Positions 47,917-59,912 of a stretch of 64,000 nucleotides of DNA are shown here, in pieces. The stretch is from Arsenophonus sp052401645 (GTDB taxonomy: Bacteria; Pseudomonadota; Gammaproteobacteria; Enterobacterales; Enterobacteriaceae). The stretch lies in the NCBI GenBank assembly GCA_052401645.1, contig CP198939.1, positions 1-64,000 of the forward strand, read 5' to 3'. The position numbers were made by a program, and so were the translations under genes. Numbering within the stretch: position 1 is the first letter of the stretch; every line of letters begins with the position of its first letter. The notes beneath the pieces were generated by a model. The model worked only from the letters and a program-made list of their open reading frames with translations. It made no database searches and was not told where the DNA came from.

Positions 47917-50900
47917 ATGAAGCGAACAGATATAAAAAGTATCCTGATTTTAGGTTCTGGGCCAATTGTTATTGGACAAGCTTGTGAATTTGATTACTCG
48001 GGTGCGCAAGCATGTAAAGCTTTACGCGAAGAAGGCTATAGAATTATTTTAATCAATTCTAATCCAGCAACAATTATGACAGATCCTGATCTAGCTGATG
48101 CTACTTATATTGAACCAATTCAGTGGGAAGTGGTAAGTAAAATTATTGAAAAAGAATGTCCTGACGCGATTTTACCTACTATGGGTGGGCAAACTGCTTT
48201 AAACTGTGCTTTAGAATTAGAGCATAAGGGAATATTAAAAAAATTTTCTGTTAGTATGATTGGCATAACAGCTGATGCAATTGATAAAGCAGAAGATCGA
48301 CAACGATTTAATGAAGCAATGAAAAAAATTGGCCTTAAAACTGCTCGTTCAGGAATTGCTCATTCTTTAAACGAAGCATTAGAAGTGGTTAGAAAAGTAG
48401 GTTTTCCATGTATTATTCGTCCTTCATTTACCATGGGTGGTTCTGGCGGAGGAATTGCATATAATTATGAAGAGTTTAAGGATATTTGTATAACAGGTTT
48501 AGAACTTTCACCAAGTAATGAATTATTAATTAATGAATCGTTAATTGGTTGGAAAGAGTATGAAATGGAAGTAGTTCGTGATAAAAACGATAATTGTATC
48601 ATTATTTGTTCTATTGAAAATATTGATGCAATGGGGATTCATACTGGAGATTCTATCACAGTTGTCCCAGCTCAAACATTAACAGATAAAGAATATCAAA
48701 TTATGCGTAATGCGTCAATGGCAGTATTGCGAGAAATTGGTATAGAGACTGGTGGTTCAAATGTTCAATTCGCTGTAAATCCTAAAACTGGTTGCTTAAT
48801 TGTTATTGAAATAAATCCAAGAGTATCACGTTCTTCAGCTTTAGCATCTAAAGCAACTGGTTTTCCTATTGCTAAAATTTCAACTAAACTTGCAATAGGT
48901 TATACACTTGATGAATTAATGAACGATATTACCGGAGGATTAACACCTGCTTCTTTTGAGCCTTCTATTGATTATGTGGTAACAAAAATCCCTCGTTTTA
49001 ATTTTGAAAAGTTTCCAGATAGTAATGATCGTCTGACGGTTCAGATGAAATCTGTTGGTGAGGTAATGGCTATTGGGAGAACTTTTCAAGAATCTATGCA
49101 AAAAGCATTACGTGGATTAGAAGTAACTACAACCGGTTTTGATCCTCAAGTAGATTTACATAAATCTGATTCATTAACGAAAATTTTCTATGAATTAAAA
49201 GAAGCTGGTGCAGAACGTATCTGGTATGTAGCTGATGCTTTTCGTGCAGGTATATCTATAGATAAGGTGTTTAATTTAACTAATATTGATCCTTGGTTTT
49301 TAGCACAAATTGAAGAGATTATTCGTTTAGAGGAAAAAGTTATTAGGTCTGGTATTAATGGTTTATCAAAAAAATTCCTACGGTTATTGAAACGAAAGGG
49401 ATTTGCTGATACCCGTTTGTCTAAATTAGTTGGTGTTTCTGAAGAAAAAATCCGTAAGTTGCGTTATAAGTATAAATTACATCCTGTTTTTAAGCGAGTT
49501 GATACTTGTGCAGCAGAATTTGATACGAATACCGATTATTTATATTCTACATATGAAGATGAATGTGAAGCAAATCCTAATAATAGCAAATCTAAGATTA
49601 TGATATTAGGTGGTGGACCAAATCGAATTGGTCAAGGAATTGAATTTGATTATTGCTGTGTTCATGCTGCATTAGCATTGCGTGAAGATGGTTATCAAAC
49701 AATAATGGTAAATTGTAATCCTGAAACGGTTTCTACCGATTATGATACCTCCGATCGTCTTTATTTTGAATCAATAACATTAGAGGATATATTAGAGATA
49801 GTTAGAATTGAAAAACCTGATGGTGTAATTGTGCAATATGGTGGTCAAACACCATTAAAATTATCTATTGATTTAGAAAAATCTGGTGTTCCTGTTATTG
49901 GGACTAGTCCAGATTCTATAGATTGCGCTGAAGATCGTGAACGTTTTCAAAAAGTAATATCTTATTTAGGATTTAAACAACCAAAAAACGCTACTGTTAC
50001 TACTATTGAACAAGCAATAGAAAAAGCTAAAAATATTGGATATCCATTAGTTATACGCCCATCTTATGTTTTAGGTGGTCGTTCGATGAAGATTATTTAT
50101 GATGAAATTGATTTGCTTCGATATTTTAAAACAACAGTGAGTATTTCAAATGAAATACCAGTTTTGCTTGATCATTTTTTAGATAATGCAATTGAGGTTG
50201 ATATAGATGCTATCTCTGATGGAGAAACTATTTTAGTAGGTGGTATTATGGAGCATATTAATCAAGCAGGTGTCCATTCTGGTGATTCTGCTTGCTCTTT
50301 ACCACCTTATACTCTAAATTCGAGTATACAAAATATTATGAGAGATCAGGTAAAAAAAATTGCCTTTGAATTAAAAATAAAAGGACTAATAAACGTTCAA
50401 TTTGCAATTAAAGATAATGAAGTTTATTTAATTGAAGTTAATCCGCGTGCTACAAGAACAGTTCCTTTTGTATCTAAAGCAACAGGAATACAATTAGCAA
50501 AAATTGCTGCCCGTGTCATGGTTGGGCAATGTTTAATTAAACAAGGTATGACAAAAGAAATAATTCCTCCTTACTTTTCCGTAAAAGGGGTAGTATTACC
50601 GTTTAGTAAATTTCCTACTGTTGATCCTATTCTAGGGCCAGAGATGCATTCTACTGGTGAAGTTATGGGCATTGGTCGTACTTTTGCTGAAGCATTTGCT
50701 AAAGCAATGTTTGGATGTTCATCTACTATTAAAAAAATTGGACGCGTCTTACTCTCGGTAAGAGAAAGTGATAATATAAATATTATTGATTTAGCAGAAA
50801 AATTGATTGCTCATGGTTTTGAATTAGATGCGACATATAACACTGCAATTATATTAGGTGAAGCTGGAATTAATTCGCGCTTAGTTAACGAAGTGCATGA

Positions 50901-51138
50901 TGGTTATTTTAATATTAATGATAGAATGAAAAACGGAGAATATAGTTATATTATTAATACTAACACAGACCGTTGTTCAATAGAAAATTTTAAGTTTATT
51001 CGCCGTAGTGCATTACAATATAAAATAAATTATGATACTACTCTTAAAAGTGGTTTTGCAACATCTATTTCATTTAATATTGATCCTATGGAATGGATTA
51101 TTCCTATTCAGGAAATTCATAAAATGATTATATATTAA
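47917..51138 (+). CDS. carB: Carbamoyl-phosphate synthase large subunit
   Basis: CarB makes carbamoyl phosphate from bicarbonate, ammonia and two ATP, for arginine and pyrimidine synthesis. The protein has 1073 residues, the E. coli length. Two homologous ATP-grasp halves are clear: the first with ILGSGPIVIGQACEFDYSG and PSFTMGGSGGGIAYN, the second with ILGGGPNRIGQGIEFDYCC and PSYVLGGRSMKI, then the allosteric MGS-like domain (about 935 to the end), which is the most diverged. Ornithine/UMP control through that domain may be weakened. It forms an operon with carA. An A/T hairpin overlaps its stop codon, and yghB converges on it 44 bases away. Confidence 0.98.
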   Translation: MKRTDIKSILILGSGPIVIGQACEFDYSGAQACKALREEGYRIILINSNPATIMTDPDLADATYIEPIQWEVVSKIIEKECPDAILPTMGGQTALNCALELEHKGILKKFSVSMIGITADAIDKAEDRQRFNEAMKKIGLKTARSGIAHSLNEALEVVRKVGFPCIIRPSFTMGGSGGGIAYNYEEFKDICITGLELSPSNELLINESLIGWKEYEMEVVRDKNDNCIIICSIENIDAMGIHTGDSITVVPAQTLTDKEYQIMRNASMAVLREIGIETGGSNVQFAVNPKTGCLIVIEINPRVSRSSALASKATGFPIAKISTKLAIGYTLDELMNDITGGLTPASFEPSIDYVVTKIPRFNFEKFPDSNDRLTVQMKSVGEVMAIGRTFQESMQKALRGLEVTTTGFDPQVDLHKSDSLTKIFYELKEAGAERIWYVADAFRAGISIDKVFNLTNIDPWFLAQIEEIIRLEEKVIRSGINGLSKKFLRLLKRKGFADTRLSKLVGVSEEKIRKLRYKYKLHPVFKRVDTCAAEFDTNTDYLYSTYEDECEANPNNSKSKIMILGGGPNRIGQGIEFDYCCVHAALALREDGYQTIMVNCNPETVSTDYDTSDRLYFESITLEDILEIVRIEKPDGVIVQYGGQTPLKLSIDLEKSGVPVIGTSPDSIDCAEDRERFQKVISYLGFKQPKNATVTTIEQAIEKAKNIGYPLVIRPSYVLGGRSMKIIYDEIDLLRYFKTTVSISNEIPVLLDHFLDNAIEVDIDAISDGETILVGGIMEHINQAGVHSGDSACSLPPYTLNSSIQNIMRDQVKKIAFELKIKGLINVQFAIKDNEVYLIEVNPRATRTVPFVSKATGIQLAKIAARVMVGQCLIKQGMTKEIIPPYFSVKGVVLPFSKFPTVDPILGPEMHSTGEVMGIGRTFAEAFAKAMFGCSSTIKKIGRVLLSVRESDNINIIDLAEKLIAHGFELDATYNTAIILGEAGINSRLVNEVHDGYFNINDRMKNGEYSYIINTNTDRCSIENFKFIRRSALQYKINYDTTLKSGFATSISFNIDPMEWIIPIQEIHKMIIY

Positions 51139-51153
51139 ACTATTATAAGTTTA
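51136..51153 (+). terminator. Small hairpin at the carB stop codon
   Basis: A 6-bp stem (TAAACT at 51136-51141 with AGTTTA at 51148-51153, loop of 6) starts on the carB TAA and lies in the 44-base gap to the convergent yghB-like gene. It is weak on its own. Confidence 0.25.
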
Positions 51154-51182
51154 TTTAAATAGCATATTTAATTATATATTTA

Positions 51183-51863
51183 TTATTTTGATCTATTCAA
51201 GTTAGAATGTTTATTTTTTTTATATTTCCAATATATTATAACTGAACTGATAAATCCGATAATAAGTAATAATATAGGTAAGAATATCAAGATATTCATA
51301 ACAATATTTTCATGATATTCAATAAAAGGAATTTTATTAATTGCATAACTTAAAGATACAATGATACCAATCCATAATATACCACTAAGCCAGTTGAACA
51401 ATTGAAATCTTCGATGACTTAACGTAGATAATCCAGCTAAAATTGGTAATAAAGTTCGAATAAAAGCTAAAAATCTACCAATTAAAAGTGCATATAAACC
51501 TTGTTGATTAAATAATTTATTTGCACGATCATGATATTCTTTTGGGATCTCTTTTAACCATTGTTTTATTAAATTTGTATCACTAAGCCATCTTCCTTGT
51601 AAAAAACCTAACCAGCATCCTAAACTAGCAGCAATAGTTAAAATAATAATTGTTGGAATAAAAGAAAAAACGTCTTTTGCAATTAAAGCACCTGAAAGAA
51701 TAAGTAGTGTATCCCCTGGCAAAAATGCTGCTGGAAGAACAGCGTTTTCTAATACAATAATGATAAAAAATAAAGCATAAATAATCCATAAAACATCAGG
51801 ATCAATTAGTTTAGTAAAATCATTATGCCAAATTGCCATTGCGATTTCATTTAGAACTTGCAT
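51183..51863 (-). CDS. yghB: DedA-family membrane protein, YghB/YqjA type
   Basis: DedA proteins are inner-membrane transporters now linked to undecaprenyl-phosphate recycling and membrane energetics; E. coli YghB and YqjA are redundant and together needed for growth at 42 degrees and normal division. The frame begins with TTG 51884, but ATG 51863 gives MQVLNEIAMAIWHNDF, matching the family start, with AAGG about 8 bases upstream. The product has 226 residues. All four residues known to be essential in YghB/YqjA are at the same numbers: Glu39, Asp51, Arg130 and Arg136, in VLENAVLPAAFLPGDTLLIL and GRFLAFIRTLLPILAG. About five hydrophobic segments are visible, with a Lys-rich tail. Similarity to YghB and YqjA is about equal; the symbol is a choice between the two. 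Confidence 0.85.
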   Translation of the reverse strand: MQVLNEIAMAIWHNDFTKLIDPDVLWIIYALFFIIIVLENAVLPAAFLPGDTLLILSGALIAKDVFSFIPTIIILTIAASLGCWLGFLQGRWLSDTNLIKQWLKEIPKEYHDRANKLFNQQGLYALLIGRFLAFIRTLLPILAGLSTLSHRRFQLFNWLSGILWIGIIVSLSYAINKIPFIEYHENIVMNILIFLPILLLIIGFISSVIIYWKYKKNKHSNLNRSK

Positions 51864-51884
51864 AAAGCAACCTTGTAATAACAA

Positions 51885-54800
51885 TAAAATAAAGAGTTTA
51901 TATAGTTTAATTAGTTTATATTAAAAAAATAAGTATGTTATATTTATTACATATTAAGTTTTTTAATATTAAATTAATTAAACAAATATTTATTAATATC
52001 ATAAAGTATGAAAATATAAAATATTAATTATTATTGATTATTAAAAAAAGTTATAATAAAATTTATTAATAAAAAATTTAAAAAAAATATAAAAAATAAG
52101 AATAATTATTATTTAAATAATTTAATATATAATGGATTTATCTAATTTTTTATAACAAAAATTAGATAAATAAAATTTATTATGAAATATATTAATCGAT
52201 GTAATATCTTATTAATTAAATGGTTAAGTTAAATAATAAAATATTGATAAGATCACTGATCTATAAATTAATATCTTCAATTTTATTAATAATAAATTTA
52301 ATAAAGTTGAAGATATTTATATAAATTTTAGTATGTTTTTAAATGATTTTATTTTATCATTTTAAATCTAATTATCATTAAATATTTATTTAAAAATAAA
52401 ACTTAAACAAGTTAGTAAATTAAAAGAAAATTAATTAATTAATAAAGATTTTTAATTAAAACTAAAACAACCACGTAATTTAAATTTAATTTATCTATTT
52501 TATAGAGATAATTATATAAAAATATTTTATCATTAATATAATACTGTTAAAGATAATATTAGAGAAGATTTAATAGGAAGAATATCAAAAAAGCTTAAAG
52601 TTATAATTTAAATTATAAAAATTTAAAATTTATATAATTAATCTTATTTTTTTACATGCTGTTATTAATAAGATTATATTAAAGTTTATTTATTTATTTT
52701 TATAGATAAAGTTAAATAATTAATATAAAATTAATTGTTTTTTTAATATTAAAAACAATGATTAAAATCATATACTAAAAAGTAAAACATCAATTAAGAA
52801 TAATTTATATCATTATCTGAATTAGATGAATAATTTAAATAATTATTCATTTGATTTTATTAACAATAAATTAAGATAATTATCTATTTTATATTTTAAA
52901 TTTATATTTATTATAAATTAATTAAAATAAAATATTTATATTAATAATATTAAGTTATAGTAAGTATTATTCTAAGTAATAAATATTATATTATTAATAT
53001 TCAGATATATATTATCTTATAACTATAAAGTTATATTTTAATTTATTAAAACAAAATCATATAGTTATATTTATTATTAATTTATATCTTAATTAAATTT
53101 ATGAAAATAATTTATAATTTTCATTGTATAACTTTTAACAATTATTTTTTAGAATAGTAAAAATAATATTTTTAAATATTAATTATTATAATATTTAAAA
53201 ATAAAAAATATTTTTATCTACTATAAAATTATAACATTAAATTTTAATAAAAATTATTAATTGTTTTTAATTTATAATTATTTTTTTTAAAAATTAATTT
53301 TAAAAATAAATATAATATAAAATATATGGAATTAATTTTTATTATTGAAATTAATTTATATATGATATTTTTAATAAAAATAAATAATATTATAATTATA
53401 ATATTATTAATAATTAAAAAAATATATTTATTTAGAAAGTAAATATAAAAAATAGTTTTTTATTTAACTTATAGTTATTAAAAATTCTAACTTAATTCAG
53501 TTAACAAAATTAAGTTTACAATTTAAAAAATTCTTACTATAGATGACTTTATGATTTTATCATATAATAAAAGTGATATAAATAATTATTTTAAAATAAA
53601 ATATTTCATATATAAACTCAATGTTATATGATTAGTAATATATGAATAAACGTGGTAATTGTATATTTTGATATAAAAATTTACAAAAACATAAATTATT
53701 TTAACAATGATAAATACTCATAATTATATTTGCATATATATATTTTGAAAAGTACTAATACTTTGATATATATTACTTATTTAATATATATTTCAATATA
53801 TAATTAAAATAATAAGTAGATTACTTCTAATTTAATAAAATAAAATAGAAATGAATTTTAATTTACGCATAGCATTAAATTTTATTTAAAATATTTAAAT
53901 TGAAATAAAACTATTATCACTAAATAAGTTATTTATTCCTTTTCTTAAAACAAAAATTTTTTGAAACAAGACTTATATATTTATAATTATTTTATTTTAT
54001 TACAAAATAAAATAATTATATTATTATATTTTAAGATTTAAAATTAGCTATATAGTAATTTACTATCTATATTAAATAAAAAATAAAAAGTAAAATAAAT
54101 CACTAAAGAATAATGAAGTAAAGTGATAAGATTATCAATTATAAAATGTTTATTAATTGATATTACATAATACAATCATAAATTTTATAAATTAATAATT
54201 TAATTAAATTATTAACACTTACTTTATAATATACAACAGAAATTTAAATATCTATGAAAATATATTTGAATTTAAAAAATAAAAACTTAATAATTTTATA
54301 AAATACATTGATATATATCTTCAATTACGAATATTATTCAATTATTAATATTAAGAAATTAATTTTGTATAAATACAACTTTATTATTTATATTAAAGCC
54401 GAAGATAAATATAGAATATCTAATGAAAACAATAATAATTAAATGATCTAATGGATTGTTTATGATATAAAATATAGTTTTATTAATTATAAAAATAAAA
54501 TCTATTATCTAGTTAAAAATAAAATTAAGTAATACTCATTCATTTAATAAAATTTAAATATCTTTTAATTATGAGATAATTAAATTAATGATGAAATAAT
54601 ATGGTAGTTATTATAACTAAAATAAGTTATATAAAGAATTAAATATAAAAATATAAGATCTATATAGGATGATTACTAATTGGTATTTATTAAAAAAATA
54701 AAATATGATAAATAATATAATTAAAATTATATCTTTTAAAAAAGTTCTATATGTCTTATTAATATAATTAAATTATACTAAATGTAGTTTGTATTAAATT

Positions 54801-55499
54801 TAATATATCATAAACTGAATAAATAAAAAATAATAAAGTTATTAAATTTATATATAATTTTTTTTAAAAAAAGATATTTTAGATTAATCTGTCATTTTGG
54901 ATAGATTATCATTATTACAGTTTTTGTTCAATTGCTATCTAGATGTTTAACAGGGAATAATTTAAATTATTATAATATAATGTTAATGATAAATTAATAT
55001 ATTTAGATATTTATTAGATTATATACTATATATAGGATATTCCAGTAAGAATAGATTATAATTATTAAACTATAAATTAGTTTAATATTAAAATATTTTT
55101 AAAATAAATTTGTAATTGTTTTTCTTATTTAGATAGCTATAATATTAATGTTATAATAATTTAATCATAGTAGAATTATGTATTACATAAAAAATATACA
55201 ATATATTGATATTGTTATTAATATATAGAAAAGTTATTTCATCGGTATGAGTTTTATTAATTATCATTCAATATTTTATAAAAGATATGAAAAATCTAAT
55301 TTAATTAAATAGAATTAGATTCTTATATAATCATCTTTATACAAAGTATAGAGATATAGAATATCGTTAATTTATATATTAAATGTTTTTAAATAGTTAT
55401 TAAAAACATATAGCATTTAAAAATTTATTAATTAAAATTAATATTTTAATCTTATATTAGAATATAATTAGTTATTACTTTTAATAAATTAAAATATTT
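51885..55499. other. First part of the 12-kb gene desert
   Basis: A+T-rich DNA with stops in all frames. The only structures seen are the paired hairpins at 52250-52317 (separate entry) and an imperfect A/T hairpin at 53732-53775. No relic was recognised. Confidence 0.6.
52250..52317. repeat. Paired hairpins: 13-base palindrome plus 19-bp stem
   Basis: AGATCACTGATCT (52250-52262) is a 6+6 inverted repeat around one base. It is followed by a 19-bp stem, 52270-52288 with 52299-52317, loop of 10, with a single T-G position that would pair as G-U in RNA from the plus strand. Such a stem is far longer than expected by chance here. It lies about 390 bases upstream of the yghB-like start. Confidence 0.6.
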
Positions 55500-57150
55500 A
55501 AATCACTAAATAATGATACTTTGTTTAAAAATCTTTTTTTATTTTGATATTAGCGATTAACTCATATTTTATATTTAATACAATTAAATTATCTCATATC
55601 AATAATTAAAATATCCGTTTTTATAATTTTATACTGATTAAAATTATCATAAAATATGATATTTCTTTTATCTTGATATTTAATGATATAAGTTGAAAAA
55701 TGATCAATAAACTATTCATCATATTAAATAACTAGTATATTACATTGGAATTACAGTAGTATTTTTTTAAAGCATATAATGTTTTAAACATTCAAATTAT
55801 TTTGCTATCTCATCTTACACATCAATGGATTATCTAAAACTTATAGTAGATTTGCTAAATATAATTAAAACTATATTTTCTATCAGAATGTTTTCGAACT
55901 TAATGATCTTAATTTGCATCTTCGAAATTTAAAATATTCTTAATAGATTCTATTTTTAATTTTGAAATTACTTATCTTTATAATATTTATTTCTAATAAA
56001 TACCACCACTCTCTTTAAAAGAGTTTTATTATTATTTATAATATTATAAAATTATTAATTTGAATAAGATTCAAATATTTTTACTAAGATTTATTATTAC
56101 TAAAAAAAATTTTTTATACAAAAAATCATTTGCAAAAAAGCTTTTTTACTTAATTTCTAGAAATCATATCAAAAATAATCCATTTAGAAATAGAAAAATT
56201 AAAGTTTTAATTATAATCATAATTATAAGAATTTATTAAGATTTTAACTATTAAAACTTAATTATTAAGAAATGTGTATAATCCATGGTGAAATAAAGAT
56301 TTTATCTTATTACGTTTTTGATATTTAAAATTATTTAATTCTTTAAAATAAGAAAACAAATTTTTTTTTATTTATAAATTTTATATTTTTAAATAAATTT
56401 GATTTCTTTTTTATTAATTTTCTGTTTAGAGCTAATAGCAACTAGATATTAATTTTTTTATTAAGTTAATCCCTTTTACCTCTAATTAATAATAATTTTC
56501 TTTCTATCGTAATTATATTCTCAATTATCAAGTCTGACATTAAGTTAAGTAACGATATCTAAAAAATAACAATAATGGTAATAATAATGAATTTAAATCA
56601 TGTAAAAATCGCTCTAGTTATATAACAGATTCTTATATTTTAATGGTTTAGTTTATTCATCAAATAATAATATTAGGTTTCAAGTAATAATCAATAAATA
56701 ACTCTATTAAGTGTCTGTTCTCTATTAAAATTAATATATTTTATCTCTCTAATTATAGAAGGGGCATATAATGAGAATAAGATATACATTTTTTAATTAG
56801 TTATCTAATTATTATAATTTCTATAATATAATTATAAAATCTCTATCAGTGTAACTCTTGCAGTTTTTTCTAATTCATTAAAATTAATACTAAATTTAGT
56901 ATAAGTTTACATAAATCTTATTAAGATTAGTAATATAATGATAGGTTATTTAATTTTATTAAAATCGATTTTTAACCTGTTTTAAATTTAGTATGGATTT
57001 ATATTAAGTTTTGATTATTTGAAAAGATAACTGATTTTAATTTCTGGATTATGATATATTTTATCTAGATTTTAGTATCTATCAATACTAGTAATATTAC
57101 TGAGTAATATTGATTTAAATTCTATATATAGCACATATATAACGGCAATT
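55500..57150. other. Less A+T-rich island in the desert, unidentified relic
   Basis: This stretch has visibly more G and C than the rest of the desert, as a more recently lost gene would. On the plus strand a frame reads LHINGLSKTYSRFAKYN-stop-NYIFYQNVFELNDLNL at 55810-55930, vaguely like the start of an ABC ATPase, and a small terminator-like hairpin with T-tract lies at 56011-56027. Other fragments, for example MNLNHVKIALVI at 56587 and MRIRYTFFN after a gaagggg at 56759, stop early. I cannot name a gene. Confidence 0.35.
56011..56027 (+). terminator. Terminator-like hairpin in a relic region
   Basis: CTCTT (56011-56015), loop TAA, AAGAG (56019-56023), then TTTT. It is short but has G+C in the stem and a T-tract, so it may be a surviving terminator of a lost plus-strand gene. 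Confidence 0.3.
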
Positions 57151-59885
57151 TTATAGAAAAAAAGTAAAAAAAGAAATATTTTTAAGATATATATTTTTTT
57201 GAAAAATAACTTTTTTAATTTTGTGTATAAAATAAATGAATTATATCAATTTATCGTATCTTTTTAATTAATTTATTTTTTTTAATAGGAAATATATTGG
57301 GTTTATTTTATCTTAATTTAAATATTCATTCATACATTTTTTAATGTATATTTTAATTAAAATTAATCTATAAATTAAAAAAATTTAATAAAAAAATTTA
57401 TTTCCTATTTTTAACATAAAAATTTTTTAAAAAAAAATTATTTCTTCATTTAAATATATACAAATAACTTAATTGAGTAATTATTTTTTAAAATAATATT
57501 TATATCAAATATATTTATATTAATAAGAATTTGGTGAATAAAACATATAAAATAATAGAAAGAAAACATTATTATTGATAAAACTTTTCTTATATTTAAA
57601 TTCTTTTTTTATTAAGAGTTAAACGATGATAATATCAAATAAAATTAGATTTCATATCTAAAATATTAATAATAGCAATAAAATCATATTTTATATAACT
57701 TTATAATAAGATATCATTTTTTTATTAAATTATTGATAATTAATATTATATAATATGATATATTTTTATTTAAACCAATATTTTTATAAAAAAATTATAT
57801 TTTCAATTTTAATAAAAATGGTTTACTTTCTTTATCTTTATCTCTATTTTTATCTTTATCTAATAAATATTTTTAAAAAAATAATATAATCTTTCTATAG
57901 TATTTTATCGCTATAAATTAGTAAAAGAAAAATAAATTATTTATTAATACTATTATATATAAATTTTATTTTAAATATTATAAGTAAAAAGCATATAATA
58001 GAATAAAAATAAAATTTATTTAGATAAATATTAAATATAAAAATATTTAATAAATAATTTATTTATTTTTATTAGATTAATAATTAATTTTAGAATCAAT
58101 TTTATGTATATCTTGTTATTAATATCTATGATATTAATATTTAATAGAACTTTAATTAATTATTTATATTATAAAACAAGATTGTCGACTAATATTGGTG
58201 AAATTAAAGAAAATTACTATATAGTTAAAAACTATAATAAAATAATCTAGTAATTAGAGTTTACTTGAAAAGTAATATTTTCTTTTCTTAATATTTTTTA
58301 AGTATCATAGTAAAGACAATAAATATTAATACTATTAGTATTTATTATTATAATATAGCTATAAATAAACTATTTATAATTATAGAAATTAAAAAAAATA
58401 TTTTTTAAACTTAATTAAAAAAATTAATTTATTTTTTTTAAAAAGGAAAGTTTTAATTTAAATTAAATAAACTAGTAATTTATTTTTTAATACAAAAAAT
58501 AAATTAATATAAGAATCTTATATTCTATATATTAAATATTAGTCTATTTGTAATAAATAAGTAATAAGTTATAATTTATCAAAATTTGAAATATAATTTC
58601 CAAAATTTTTTTTTCAAAAAAAATATAAATTTTAATATTTTAATTGAAAATAAAGATGATAAAATTTTATAATAATAATTGTTGCTAAAGAATGGTTAAT
58701 ACGAAAAGGTATTTTATGTAAAAGATATTGTTAAGTTTAATATAATTAGCTTAATAAATAAAGCAATATGATATCATCATATTATGATATTTAGACGTTA
58801 TATCAATATTAGTAAATTAATTATTTAAAGAATAAATATTAAAATTATCCAATAAAACTTTTTTAGTAGATCATTTCAATAACATAATTTTAATCATAAT
58901 TATTAATTTTTTCTATATTAGAAGCTATTTCAGTTAAAGTTATACATAGTTATATCGGTAGATATTCAAAAATTTAATATTGTTATTTTATTATAGAATA
59001 TCTTATTTTTTTTAAAATTTTAAATTATATATTGATAATAAAATTATTTGAAATTTTTTATTAAAATTTTACTGATTAATAAATTAATTTATTAATTAAT
59101 AATAACTGCATAATCTAATTCACTATTAATACTTTTATTAAAAATGAAAATTTATGATATGAAAATATTAATTTAGATTCAGTTTATAATTTTAATTATA
59201 GAAACAGATTATTATCTGAAAATCTAATATTTTCTAAAAAAATAGAGAATTTATTTTGTAATAAATATTTTATTTTAAAAATAAAACTATTTTATTTTTG
59301 ATCATATATAATTGATATTATTCAGGAATTCTTTTAAGGAAAATTAAGTTAATAAGATCTTTAAAAATGAATTGAATTTTAGAAATTTAACAAAAATTAG
59401 AATATTAAAATAATTTAAGATAGTTTAATTAAAAAAATGAAGATTAATTTATAATAAATAGTTATTTATAAAATATAATTTTTTATTACTTATATAAATT
59501 AAATATTTTATCTTATCATTTATATGATTCAATTAACTTGATATAACTTAATCATTATAATTAGTAAATTAAGATATCTATAAGATTTTATTGTAAAAGT
59601 ATTTTATCTGAATACTATATTTTTAATATAAAGCGTATTATATTTTTTTTAAAATAAACAATCATTAAAAATAATTCTTTAATTCATTATATTTTAATAT
59701 TTTTTTATTTTTTATACTCTAAGTATAAATAAAGTTTATTAAATAAAATTATTTAAAATATAATATATATAGAATTATGAATATTAAGACATGTACCTAA
59801 TTTAAATTTATTTATATTCTAAGATATTTCAAAAAAAAATCATCTTAATATTAAATTCTATATCTACTTATGTATGTAATATATG

Positions 59886-59912
59886 ATATTAGGATAATAT
59901 CCTAATATTTTT
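59886..59912 (+). terminator. Orphan terminator-like hairpin
   Basis: Perfect 10-bp stem ATATTAGGAT/ATCCTAATAT (59886-59895 with 59899-59908), loop AAT, followed directly by TTTT. It looks like an intrinsic terminator for plus-strand transcription, yet no gene is left upstream. Confidence 0.4.
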
